A DNA stretch of 64,000 nt from the NCBI RefSeq assembly GCF_022539665.2, contig NC_081332.1, forward strand, positions 2,575,884-2,639,883. Reading direction: 5' to 3'. Under the pieces are notes generated by a model. The model was not told the DNA's origin. It saw only the letters and a list, made by a program, of their open reading frames with translations, and searched no databases. Shown one piece after another: positions 1-12,399 of the stretch. The stretch comes from Daphnia carinata. Its lineage: Eukaryota > Arthropoda > Branchiopoda > Diplostraca > Daphniidae. Positions within the stretch are counted from its first letter, which is position 1; every line of letters starts with the position of its first letter. A program made the position numbers and the translations under genes.

Positions 1-389
1 TAGATAAAGTTAAGGATAAGTAGGTCTAAAGTTAAGTTAAAAGTAAGGCGTAAGCGTAGCCCACCTCAATTCGTTACTTTTGCACAACACTATCACAGCC
101 ATTTTCTTTCACTGTTTTACGCAATTGTGTACCGTAGTCGTCGTTCGCAAACCATTTTTTCTACTAACAATGGTACATTTCGGCTTTTTCACACAATTTA
201 CACATGAACCGCCAATCCAAACAACCTCCTGATCATTAACTAACGATTAATAATCTATTTCTTTTTTCAAGAAATTTTTATGCAATGTAACTGTAATTTG
301 TGTACATGATTCTGTTAGAATTAAGATGACACATATTGTAGATCAAATATTCAAAAATTTCGTTTTTTTTTTCTTTCTCTTTTGTACAA

Positions 390-1800
390 TCAGGAGTGCA
401 ATCTCTGGGGCCGAAGAAGACATTGGGCAACGAGGATCGCCCCGCAGCCACTTTAATATCGCCCAAGATTCTGAGGTATATAACGAAAAATTAGTATCTT
501 AACTATATAATTTTTTAATCATGTGCGTCTAGGAGGGTCGAGTCACCACCAAAGGGGGACGTTGGGCAACGAAGGTTACCGCTAGAAGCCTAGCAAAAAT
601 TGCAAGGTATTTAAAAAATTTAAGTGTTTTTACCATGTTCTATGTATTTGTGTCTAGGAGGGCTGGCAACACCACCGACGAGGATTATCGGACGTCGTAG
701 ATCGCCTCCGAACTCGCCAAGGATTGCCAGGTATTGCTTTAACAATTTTAAGTGTCTAATCGTTATTTTTTATGTATTTAGGGTGGTCCACATCACCGAA
801 AAAGGCTCCTGGACAACGAGTTCGCCGTCGGAGCCACCTGGATCGTCGCCGAAAATTGTCAAGTATTTCATTAAAAGTTTTAAGTTTTGAAGTAAGGTTT
901 TATTTTGTTTTTATGCATTTAGGAGAGCTGCAGCACCATTGAAGAGGATGGGGGATATCGAGGATTGGCGCTGGAGCAACGACATTGTCGGCACGGGTAT
1001 TGAGGTATTTAAAAAAAACGTTTAAGTATTTAATCATGTTTTTTTTTACGTATGTAAGAGGACGCTGGACGCCGAAGAGTACGCTGTAGCACCGTCATCG
1101 TCCCCATGGATGTTTCAGGTATATGTTTTACACGTTTATTTGCCTAACCATGTTTTTCTTACGTATTTAGGAGGGTTTTATCATAGCAGAAGAGGACCAG
1201 TGGACAATGAGGTTCGTCGTCGGAGGCACCATAATTGTTGCCAAAAATAATCAAGTATTTAATTGAAAGTTTTAAGTTTTACGCTATGATTTCATTTTGT
1301 TTTCATGTTTTTAGGAGGGCTCCGCCACCATTGAAAAGGATGTTGGACGTCGTTGGAGGTACTATGATCGCCGTCCAAAATTGGGAAGTATTTTTTTGTT
1401 AATTTTTAAGTCTTACACTATGATTTTATTGTGATTTTATGTATTTAGGAGGGCCCTACCACCATCGAAGAAGATGTTGGGTATTCAGGACCGCCGCTGG
1501 AGCAACGAAATCGTCACCATGGATGTTGCAGGTATATGTTAACACGTGTAAGTGTCTAATCATGTTTTTTTTTTATGTATTTAGGACGGTCCACATTACC
1601 ACGTAGAGGATCATAGGACAACGAGTGTCGCTGCCGGAGCTACCGTAATTGTTGCCCAAATTTGTCAAGTATCTAATTGAAAGCTTTAAGTTTTACACCA
1701 TGGTTTTATGTTGTATGTATGTGTTTAGGAGGGTCCCAACACCGTCGAAGAGCACGCTGGAGGAAGGAGGTTCGCCGCCCAGCCCCGAGATTTATACCCA
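390..1800 (+). repeat. Left-arm array of about 130-bp exon-like modules
   Basis: About eleven diverged units start near 393, 531, 656, 780, 921, 1,058, 1,170, 1,314, 1,448, 1,584 and 1,727, a spacing of 112-144 bp. Each unit has a T-rich stretch ending TATTTAG, then a GC-richer core beginning GAGGG and containing phrases such as CACCA, GAAGAGGA and TTGGGCAACGA. It ends with AG or AA followed by GTATTT. The cores therefore look like 60-80 bp exons bounded by 3' and 5' splice-site-like signals. The mirror array lies in the other arm on the opposite strand. No frame stays open across several units, so coding function is not supported. Confidence 0.7.
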
Positions 1801-4419
1801 TTAAGAAGACGGAAATAAAGATGGTACGGTTTAGTATTGCCAAATTGGCTTTCACTTTATTTCGTATTGTGATTTGTGTGATTGGCAAATGTGTTTGTTT
1901 CGTTCCATTTTCCTTCCCATTATTTCCCCTCAAGCAATTTTGCGTATGATTTTACCTTTCACTGAGCACGCAATTTCACTGCACCTGCACCAATTCAATG
2001 CACCGGGTAGGGATTAGTGGTTTAGTTAGTTGCATAGGTTACACGCCAAGTATTTGTTTGATGCAGGTTTGCAAAACACTAATTTATTTTGTTTTACTTT
2101 TCTTGTAAAAGCACTGTTGTATTTTGAATATTGAATAGGGACTTGAAAAATAGGAATACTAAAACAATTAATTGCTTGTGATCGGGTTGTGTACAACGAT
2201 TGATAACCCGATAAAACCATGATGGGGTAATAACCCGTTTAACCTGCCCCAAAAACAGATATAAACAACCCGCTGAACAAAACTCGACCCGATCGAAGTG
2301 GGTTTGTAAATCTGACTAGTCTTTCTTTCTTAACCTTCCATCTTCCGTTAACCAATTCGATGTTTTGCAACGCTGTATCATATGTCTGCAAAAGTGCATA
2401 TGAAGTTCAGTCTTCTATGCGCAGACAGTTTGTAAGCAAACCAGAAATACCGGTGAATATTTGATAATTTCATATTAGCGAAGTTATATTTGGCATTTAA
2501 TTAGATTTGATAATTTTAGAATCTTGAGGACGTGTAGCGAGCGCAAAGATATGGAAGAATCAAGCACCACTCTCAAGCGTCGCATCGTTAAAATTAAAGG
2601 GGATTATAGTTCATCATGGCGACGATATTACACTAACTGAAAGCCTTGACCACAGAAGAGAATTTAAATGAAGTTATAGAAATTCTCCTGGATTTTGAAA
2701 AACAGACGAGACCTGTGAGTTGAATTTCTCTATCTTTTTTGTATCATACTTGATCCTATGCTTTTTTTTATAGGTAGATACCATTTCAGCAAGGTGCATC
2801 TTGGAACAAATTGTACAGGTCAGTTTCGAAACCAAGTCTTGTTGTATAACATGGCTAAACGCTACAGCCTTGTGGCGGTCAATGTATGGTTGTCCACCTT
2901 GACTAATTAGTCGAGGAAATAGAAAAATTTCATTCCAATTTGGTGGGCAGAAGAACCTACTCTGTAAGAAAATTATTGATCTGTTTAAACTTTAATTTTT
3001 ATGTATATAAATAGGTTGGGTGTAACCTAGATTATGGCTCATCAGTGCCAACTTAAGCAGGTATTGATTTCTTGGTTAAAGAGGATATATAGAGCAAGGT
3101 TATGAGGATAGTTAGCAATGGTTTTTTGCTGTTGCACGAATGGGGTAAAGATTCGCACTTTTTAGTTTTATTAATTTTGATTTATGTAACAGTTGAAATT
3201 ATATTAAATTTATTTATTTAATATTCCTTTCGATTAGGTTTACTCAATACACCAGCCCACGGGGTGTTGGGTGGAGATGAGTGTATGCGCACTTATTTGA
3301 CTAGTCGTACATATGCATTGTAAGAAAGAGAATTATGGAATGAATTGGGCGAATCCATTTGTACTATGATAATATTAGCAGATTGATAACTCTGGTGATG
3401 GTTAAGACATTCTACTTATGAATAGTAAAATGTATAAGCTGACATTAAGAAACTGTATAAATGAATATATGTTAGCCATAAAATTGGCAAGATGATTTTT
3501 TACAGCAAATGAGCAGGTTGGTAGTAGTTGAACTATAATGATAATTGACTGAAAAATCTGGAGTTATTTCACTATTTAACAGTAAAATGGTATTAAAAAA
3601 AGGGGTTTAGGTTATTCTAATTCTATTTTATTCTAATTGATTTCAAAACAATTGAGCGCTTGAGATTAAGTGAGCGACAGCGCAGAAAATTGTTAAGCAC
3701 ACAATTATAAACGATGCATGGTTAATAAATTCATGTTGAAGCTTTATTTAACATTAACGCCAACTTGCCCGAACACAAAGCTATTAGAGACTCAAATTCA
3801 ACTGATGCGGGCGGTATCGTTAAAAGATAAATGGATATTTTTCAACATGCGTTGATATAATACTAATCTGTTAAATCGTGGTCGTAAAATTGACATGAAT
3901 TTGTGGCAAAGCTTGTAGTAGGGTTTTTCATTGCATAACTATGTAACAATATTATGTGCTAATATCAATAAACAAGTTTAGTTTATCTTGCAAAAAACGA
4001 CTGTCTTGAGCAAGATACTCATTACAATATATGCTCTATTGTAAGTATCGAGCTGCCAACAACCATTCATTTGTGGGCTAACACTGAATTTCATGGATAT
4101 TGAATGGTCAAAAACTTTCTATTTTTCGTTGTTATTATTCAGTTTGTGGTTTTTTTTGCTCGATAATTTTATGTGTTTTAATGTCAACGCTGTACTTACG
4201 TTTGATGTTTTAATTTAATGACGATTATATTGTGATTTACCACCGTGTAGATTAGTAGAAGCTAATTATATTTAATCATGTGTTAATAATGTATTTTTAA
4301 TACCTGGGAAACATAGACACAACCTTTTCACATTTACATAGTTTATTATAATTGAAACACACATACAATTCACACTACACACAACACATACATATACTTT
4401 AACATCAATGAAATTTTCA

Positions 4420-4489
4420 GTAACTATGGGGTATCGAACCCTGATCTTCAGCGTATCTTGCTGATGCTCAACCATTGAGCTATAGTCAC
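4420..4489 (-). other. tRNA-like sequence (degenerate)
   Basis: On the minus strand this 70-nt stretch folds like a tRNA. The acceptor halves GTGACTA and TAGTTAC pair with one wobble, the D stem is GCTC/GAGC, the anticodon stem is TCAGC/GCTGA around a 7-nt loop, and GGTTCGATACC is a good B box. The T stem is only three pairs long, and position 33 of the loop is A rather than U, so a functional tRNA is unlikely. A tRNA-derived repeat is more plausible. A mirror copy lies at 6,646-6,715. Confidence 0.5.
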
Positions 4490-4969
4490 CTACGATTTCA
4501 ATGTTTTATACCTTGAGTCAACGTACGAATATATTGTATATTTAATATTTTAATCTTGCTATAATATTTGGCAGTCTGACCAAATAATGTACACGTATCA
4601 TGGCATATATGTAGAGGGTGCGGCTACGATGTCAGAAGACAAAGGTTCAAATCCAGTAAGGGGTAAAAGTAAAAATCGAAAATTAAATAAAATATTATAT
4701 ATTTTTACTGTCACTCAAATTTTTGAAAATGTGTAAAAGATGACGTTTCGCTATACCATTGGTTAGTCTGACCATACATTTCACAAGTGTTATAGCATGT
4801 GTGTAGAGAGTCCGGCTACGGTATCAGAAAACTAGGTTTCAAATCGTATGCATTGCTAAAGTAGTCGGCAAATATGCATTAAATACTTTTGTGTTTATTA
4901 CATTATATTTATTGAATATGTGTAATAGGTTGTCTAAAGATGACTTGCAAAAATGGTTGTCGGCAGAAT

Positions 4970-5047
4970 GTAACTCATAGCTCAATGGTAGAGCATCGAC
5001 TTAGTGAGTCAAATGATTAGGGGTCGATCCCGAAAAGAGTTCAACCA
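4970..5047 (+). other. tRNA-like sequence with ACCA end
   Basis: The sequence has a GTAACTC start that can pair with GAGTT near its end, and an A box TAGCTCAATGGTAGAGC with a perfect GCTC/GAGC D stem. It also has a B-box-like GGTCGATCC and terminates in ACCA. The anticodon arm is poor. The partner in the other arm is 5,925-6,002. It is best read as a tRNA-derived repeat, since a genomically encoded ACCA is not expected for a eukaryotic tRNA gene. Confidence 0.45.
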
Positions 5048-5470
5048 TAAAATAAATGATTCAATTGAACAAAATATGCGATATAGTATTATCAAAGGTT
5101 TCTAACATTGCAACATGCAACAATTCCAAAAGTAGAAGCCTTAATATTAAATCAAATTCTATACAATGCACAAGGTTTCTAAAATTGCAACTGCTATGCA
5201 ACAATCTCAAATATAGAAACCATCATGTTGTTTGGAATTCTATCAAGTGATTCAAATATTGCAATCTAAATGCAAAAACTACTAAAAATTTTCCTTTCTG
5301 CACAACGAACATAGCTGAATTGCGTGGGTTCAAATCCCATATAACTGTGTCGATGTTCTACCATTGAGATACTTGTGAAACTTCAGGAAAGTTTAAGTCT
5401 TTAACACTTACGTAACGTAATAGTGCGCGCAAGTCAATAGAAAACCTTATGCCAATGGGGGGATATAGGG

Positions 5471-5544
5471 GGGCAGATGCCAGGTAGGCAAAGCGTCCGC
5501 TTCCCAATTCGAAGGTTCCTGGTTCGATTCCCAGTTAGGTGTCC
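5471..5544 (+). other. tRNA-like sequence at the palindrome centre
   Basis: This single-copy tRNA-like stretch lies between the two arms. It has an A-box-like TGCCAGGTAGGC and an excellent B box GGTTCGATTCC, with a four-pair CTGG/CCAG T stem. The acceptor ends GGGCAG and GTGTCC pair imperfectly. It may be a SINE head or an inactive tRNA copy. Confidence 0.4.
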
Positions 5545-5924
5545 GATTCCACAGGCTTCCTACCTTCCCAGGTGTCACGATTCCACGGTGCCAGTCGAGT
5601 TGGGTAACTTCGTGCGAAGCACGCGAACGGATATTTTACCAAATGTTAATCTCGAAAAAAGTAAAAATTTTCAATAAATATGACATGTTACTCTTTATTA
5701 AGTATCTAGAAATTTGTATAATTTACAACGGATTTTAACCGTAGCCATTGTCCTCTGTCTAGACAGATGATAATAAATGAATGTTAGAAATCTTGTGCAA
5801 TGTATAGAAATTCAGTTAATATCATGTCTTATACTTTTGGTATTGTTGCATAGCAATTGCAATTTCAGAAAACTTTGAACATACTATATCGTATATTATA
5901 TGTGGTACTATATCATTTTTTTTA

Positions 5925-6002
5925 TGGTTGAACTCTTTTGGGGATCGATCCCTAATCATTCGACTTGCGAAGCCAATGCTCTACCATTGAGCCATGAGTT
6001 AC
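5925..6002 (-). other. tRNA-like sequence, mirror copy
   Basis: This is the inverted partner of 4,970-5,047, the same 78 nt long. The D-arm motif GCTCAATGGTAGAGC is retained exactly, and the T-arm reads GGGATCGATCCC. The anticodon region differs from its partner. Confidence 0.45.
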
Positions 6003-6645
6003 ATTCAGCCGACAACCATTTTTGCAAGTCATCTTTAGACAACCTATTACACATATTCAATAAATATAATATAATAAACATAAAAGTATTTAATGGATGT
6101 TTTCCGATAACTTTAACAATACCTACGATTTGAAACCTAGTCTTCTCATACCGTAGCCGGATTCTCTACACATAAGCTATAACATTTTTGAATGTATGGT
6201 CAGACTAACCAATGGTATAGCGAAGCGTCATCTTTTACACATTTTCAAATATTTGAGCGACAGTTAAAATATAAGATATTTTATTCAATTTTCGATTTTT
6301 ACCCCTTAATCGATTTGAACCTTTTTTTCTGACATCGTAGCCGGACCCTCTACAGACATGCCATGATACATGTACATTAATTGGTCAGACTGCCAAATAT
6401 TATAGCAAGGTTAGAATATAAGTAACAGTAAAAATTTGTTACGTTTGATTAATGCTTTCTTGATATTTCTATCACTTACTGGATTTGAACTTCAAACTTC
6501 TCACACCGTAACCGAAACCTCTACATATACGCCACGATACACATACACTTACTAGTCAGACTGACAAATAGTATAGCAAGATTAAAACATTAACTATACA
6601 ATATTTTCGTGGGTTGACTCAAGGTATAAAACATTGAAATGGTAA

Positions 6646-6715
6646 GTGTCAATGGCTCAATGGTTGAACATCGGCAAGCTACGCCGAATATTAGGGTTCA
6701 ATACCCCATAGTTAC
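6646..6715 (+). other. tRNA-like sequence, mirror copy
   Basis: This is the plus-strand partner of the copy at 4,420-4,489, with exactly the same length. The anticodon stem reads TCGGC/GCCGA, so both sides changed together relative to TCAGC/GCTGA and pairing was kept. The acceptor and D stems are weaker. The B box is GGTTCAATACC. Confidence 0.5.
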
Positions 6716-9129
6716 GGAAAATTCAATGGGTGTCAAATTGTGTATGATTGTTGTATCTAGTGTCTATTGTGTAAATGGTTCAGTTATAATAAAATGTGTA
6801 AGTAATAAATGAATATGTATATGTTTCCCTGGTGATAAAAATACAGACTATAAACGAAAACTTAAATCAGTACTTCTAATATACACGAGGTTAAATCACA
6901 ATATAATCGTCATTACATTAAAACTTACTAACCTTTCGCAAATCAAACGCTAGGACAAAGGAGACAACAAAACACAACACATACAGCATTACAGACAGCA
7001 GAAAAAATAAAAAAACAATAAATTCAATGAGGGAAAAAACCCACAAAATTTACAAAAACCACATACAAGAATTAAGTTTTTATCACCCAGGTTTTCTATG
7101 AAGAGTTTCTTTGCACAAGACAGTGTACATTTGTTGACGTCACACAGTTTCATTTGTTGCAAGATAAGTTTAATTTTTTTTACTGATATTATAACATTAC
7201 ATTTTGACAGAGTTATGTAGTGACAGAGTTATATTAGTACAAGTTTTGCCACAGTTTAACAACTTTCTGCAATGTTACGGATAAGATTCAGTTGCTTCAT
7301 GTGAAACATGTTTAACAGCATCTAATTTCTTTAGTAAACCCGCCCGTTGAATCACAATTTGTGTAGCGAGTAATAAGCTGTTTTTTATTAACTCCATGTT
7401 CATTTTTATCGCACACGTAACCCGTTCACAAGCGATGATTTGTTTTGAAGACGATTAGTATTCATAAATTTACATCAATATAGTATTAAGCTCCATTACT
7501 ATTAACGTTCGTCATATTTAATTTGTAATACATTTTCAATAAGCTACTATATTACCGATTTATACATTTCCACTATTAAACAGCGAAATGACGTAACTAT
7601 ATACTTATCATTAATCAATAAAGTACCAATTTCCCCCATCTCACTCTTCAGAAGTGCTATATATTTTCCATCGATTATTTGTATTATTTTTAGCAATATC
7701 ATTTCCTCTCCCCTGGGCTGGTGTATTAAATAAACCCAATCAGAAAGATATATTTTGTGAATAATTTCCTTTCTTAATAATCTTTCCCTAATATCTTTCT
7801 TCGTTGAGCATTAATTTTAAATCCAGCATAGTATGCCCCACTTTCCAATATACAAATTACTAGTTCATTTAACAGCTTTGTCATTCTAGCCAGTTTGTAC
7901 ACAAAAAAAAAGAACATATCCAGCTTGTAGACGATACCTACATGGGCGTATGAAAATTCTCTGAATCACTATACCGTCTTTTGCCGCGATGATCTACATT
8001 AATGCATATCGTTTGCAGGTAAACCAACTACTGAGCTTATTTTTTTTTTAAATGAAATGAATTAAATGAAATGCAACTCACGATTCTGGTCTGAATTCCG
8101 CGATCAAGGAGGATTTCTAAGATTCCGTTGTTTTCTGTGGTCAAGGCTTTACATATTAGTATTGTATAGTCGCATGCTGAACTATACCTCAGTACCATTT
8201 TAACCCTGCGGCCAGTCCTCGTGAATTGTGTTTAATTCTGCTATATCTTCCCGTTCGCTTCAAGTCTTTTATATTCTAAAACAAACAAAGCTGAATTAAA
8301 TGCTAAATAAAGAATCGAGAAATTGTCAAATATGTACCTGTATCCTTGGTTTGAATAACTTTCTGCACTCAGAAAAAACTGAGGTAAGGACTCCTGTGCA
8401 GACGTTTGAGACAGCGTTGCAACACATCCATTTCGTTGAGTAAAACTGTGAGACCAATCAGCCCCACAAACCCGTATCGCTCGAACCGGTTTCTTGTTCA
8501 GCGGGTTGTTCATTCTTGCCTACGGGACAGGTTGGAAGGGTTACTGCCCCATCACGTTTTTGTCGGGTTGTCAAATCGGGGTTTGCAACCCGGTCGCACG
8601 CGATCATTATTATATTTATATGTTACACAAGCCACTAAACCATACTCAAAAAGAAGAGTATGCAGACATAAAATAGATTTTTTTTTTTTATTTTTTTTTT
8701 TAGAAGTAGTAAGTGTTAGTAACCTGTACCAACTAAATCCTTGGCCTGAAACCAATGTAAGCAGGCCTACATTACCTGATTCGCTAATCCCAACCCGGTG
8801 CAAAAATGCAAACAAACCGTGAGTGAACCGTGGGGTACAGGTGCAGTGAATTTGCTTGCTAAGTGAGAGTTAAAACTATAAGCTGTAATGCGTAAGGAAA
8901 AATAACGGTAAGGAACAAAGGACAAGAGCAACACATTTGTAAAACACACGAGTAACATGGAATAAAGTAGAAAAATGCCTATTAGGCAATACTCAACCGT
9001 ACTATTTTTTTCCCCCCATCGACCTAATGGGCGTGTACGACGGAATGGGCGTGTACGACGGAATGGGCGGCGATTTCCGTTGCTCCAACGACACTCCACG
9101 ACGTCCGGTGGTCCTATTCAGCGACGACG

Positions 9130-10760
9130 GAGCCCTCCTAAATACATAAAAAAAACATGGTTAGGCAAATAAACATGTAAAGAAATATACCTGAAACATC
9201 CATTGCGACAATCTCGTTGCTCCAGCGGCGATCCTCGATGTCCAGCATCCTCTCAGATGGTGATGCGGCCCTCCTAAATACATTAAAACAAGATGAGATC
9301 ATAGTGTAAAACTTATAACTTTGAATGAAATACCTGACGATTTTGTGTGACAATACTGGTGACTCCCACGGCGAACCACGCTGCCCAATGTTCCTCTTCG
9401 GCGACGATGGCGCCCTCGTAAACACATAAAAAACAAAATAAATTAATGGTGTAAGACGTAAAACTTTCAATGAAATACTTGACAATATTGGGCGACGATC
9501 CTTGTAGCTCCGACGGCGAACCTCGTTGTCTAGTGATGGAACCCTCCTAATTACAAAACAAAAACATGAATACACAATTAAACGAGTAAATGATGTACCT
9601 GAAACATCCACGGTACGATATCGGTGCTCCAACGTCCTCTTTGGTGGTGGTGAAGCCCTCTCGGATACATAAAAAAACAAAACACGTGATTTAACACTTA
9701 GACGTATTTTAAAAAAACCTCAATACCCGTGCCGACAATCTCGTCGCTACAGCGGCGATCCTCGATGCTCAGTATGCTCTTCGATGGTGGTGGAGCCCTC
9801 CTAAATACATACAAAAACAAAATAAAATGGTGTAAAACATACAACTTTCAATTAAATACTTGACAAGTTTGGGCGATAATCCTGGTGGATACGACGGCGA
9901 ACCACGTTGTCCAGTGGTCATCTTCGGCAATGATGACACCCTCCTAAACACATAAAAAAAACAAAATAAACTAACGGTGAATGAAATGATGGTTAAACTT
10001 TCAATGAAATACTTGATAACTTAAGGCCATCATCCTGGTGGTTCGGTCGGCGAGCGTCACTATCCAGTTGCCCTCTTCGATGGTGATCTGGACCATCCTA
10101 AATATATAAATAAAAACACGATTACTTAACGTGTATAACATATACCTGATACATCCATTGCGACCATCTTCTTACTCCAGCAACAATCCTCGATGTCCAG
10201 CATCCTCTTCGATGGCGGTGAAGCCCTCCTAAATACATAAAAAAATTAAATCATAGTTCACAACCTAAGACTTTCAAATAAATACTTCACAATTTTTGGC
10301 GACTGTTCCTGGTGGCTCCGACAGCGAACCTCGTTGTCCAGTAGCCCACCGCGGTGTTGATGTGGACCATCCTAAATACATAAAAAAAAACACGATTAAA
10401 CACTTACAATTATTTAAGTTATAACTGGCAATTGTTGGCGACTTCGGCGGCGATCCCCTGACGTCGAGTAATCCTTCTCGGTAGTGTTGCCAGCCCTCCT
10501 ATACACAGATTAATACAATGAACATGGTAAGGAACTTCAATTTTTGAAATACCTTGGAATTTTGGGCGGATATCCTGCCGTTGTCCAAAGGTCCTCTTCG
10601 GTAGAGATGTTGCCTTCCAGATCGGTATAAATAAATAAAAATAAATGGTTAGATACTGAATTTTTAAATAAATACCTCAAAATCCTTGGCTATATTAGAG
10701 TGGCTGCGACGGCGATCCTCATTGTCCAGTGTCCTCTTCGGCCCCAGAGATTACCCTCCT
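9130..10760 (-). repeat. Right-arm array of about 130-bp exon-like modules
   Basis: This is the inverted counterpart of the left-arm array. Around thirteen units can be read on the minus strand, with boundaries near 9,133, 9,271, 9,414, 9,542, 9,656, 9,797, 9,940, 10,095, 10,230, 10,370, 10,496, 10,615 and 10,757. Each carries the same TATTTAG/GAGGG entry and GTATTT exit signals. The unit count differs from the left arm, so modules have been gained or lost independently since the arms formed. Confidence 0.7.
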
Positions 10761-11170
10761 GATTGTACAAAAGATAAAAAAAAAAACATTTTTCTTTTGA
10801 ATATTTCATCAGCAATAAGTGTCATCTTAATTCTAACAGGATCAGATACACAAATTACAGTTACATTGGATAAAAATTTCCTGAAAATAAATTGGTTATT
10901 AATCGTTCGATAATGATCAGGAGGTTGTTTGGATTGGCAGTTCATGTGGAAATTGTGTGAAAAAGTTGAAATGTACGATTTTTAGTAAGAAAATGGTTTG
11001 CGAACAACGACTACGGTTCATAATTGCATAAAAAAGTGAAAGAAAGTGGCTAAGATAGTGTTGTGCAAAGGTAACGAATTGAGGTGGACTACGCTTACGC
11101 CTTACTTAAAGTAGCCTTACTCTTAACTTAACTTTAGACCTACTTATCCTTAACTTAATCTACGTTTATC

Positions 11171-12399
11171 TATTTCATCTAGACTTATCGTACTACCCAA
11201 CTAAACAAGTCCAGTGCAGAGGCTAACCCAGGTGCTGATGCAGTGCGTTATTGGTGCGTAATTGATGAATCTACAAATTGCGAAAGCTGGCTGCACGTGC
11301 GAAAGTTCTAAGAATAATTAGACGTGGATTTCAAGCAACAAATGTACACTAGTGCACCGCGTGCAGGTGAAAGAGCTATTGAGCTTCTAGCTTCTTTTTT
11401 GCTTCATCCCCCCTCCCCTCGCCTTTTTTGTGTATGCCCGAGGTTCTTCATCTGTTTTAGGCACTTGGAAAGAAACAAGAAAAATGCAAAAAAAAAAAAA
11501 AAAAAAAAAGAAAATAAAATAAAAAAAACCAAGTAACCTAGGGTCAATCGATGGGGAATGGCTATAACCTCGGGCTCACCTGGAAATAAAAATTTGCCCT
11601 TCAACCTATCGACCTTCAGAATTAGGTCCCTCTACCCTACGCTCTACTTCCGGGAAAGCAATAATGTGACACGTGTCTGCGAGTATTTAAGGCGTCGTCT
11701 AGACGCTAGATATTCACATTCGTACGGAGTCTTGCTTCTACAAATATACCACAACTATATCACCATCGTCAATCGATTCGCTTATCAGGTAAGTTGAATT
11801 TATGCTAACTAGCTTCATTGTCTTCTTTAATTGTAGAAAGTTAGAGGATATCTCTACTTCAATTAAATTAGTTCTAAATCTATGTTAGTAAACTAATTCT
11901 TAATTAAATCAAACTGTTACCAATAGCATTCCATTTCTTTTAGGAACGACCCTTTCAATCCATGTGTGAGTAGGTGCTGGCGTGTTTACTCTGGCTGCCT
12001 TTCAAACTGATTCAAATGAGGTATTGAAATTTGTTAAGTACCACTAATTAATTAAAAAATTTATAGTACCATACTTTATGTTTGTTGCTACTCTTAGGTT
12101 TCATCACTGCTGGTATTCATCATATAGTCATGTCCTTTAATTCACATTACTAACCGGATACTTCTGAATGTAAATAGAAATTATTAAACATCGAAAATCT
12201 TATCAATAAAGTTTAAATATGTATGTGTAATTCTTGTACCTGCAAAACACTATTTTAACGTATGCCCTGCATATGTGAATCTACTTGATATTTCAACTGT
12301 TCGACTTTGAATAACTATTAAATTATTTAATGTTACACTAACCCAAAAAATAATTCTGATCACTAACAAATAAGCAAAGCAAAGTACAATTAAACAAAG
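11171..12399. other. Non-coding stretch with possible promoter-like block
   Basis: No gene is recognised. There is a 21-base A run near 11,490-11,510. Around 11,690 a TATTTAAG box is followed about 90 bases later by a splice-donor-like CAGGTAAGT at about 11,787 and a possible acceptor TTGTAG at about 11,837. This could be a non-coding first exon or a remnant of a retroelement LTR. No retroelement proteins are seen nearby. Confidence 0.3.

Larger units (their letters stand above)
1..11170. mobile_element. Giant imperfect palindrome (foldback-like element), about 11 kb
   Basis: The two halves are inverted copies of each other over essentially the whole length, with the centre near 5.5 kb. Matching landmarks are 61-110 with 11,043-11,096, 212-240 with 10,905-10,945, 2,230-2,300 with 8,480-8,590, 2,640-2,660 with 8,130-8,150, 3,240-3,270 with 7,710-7,735, 4,230-4,260 with 6,880-6,920, and 4,970-5,047 with 5,925-6,002. 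Coordinates of matched points sum to about 10,970-11,170, so indels are spread through the arms. The outermost match reaches base 1, so the element probably continues off the window. Open reading frames inside are short, and I see no transposase, integrase, polymerase or helicase motif. It could be a non-autonomous foldback transposon or an old inverted duplication. Target-site duplications cannot be checked because the left end is cut. Confidence 0.75.

Noticed and set aside
8406-8822. 138-codon plus-strand frame in the right palindrome arm
   Set aside because: No domain, overlapped by equally long frames on both strands, and the mirror arm carries no matching frame.
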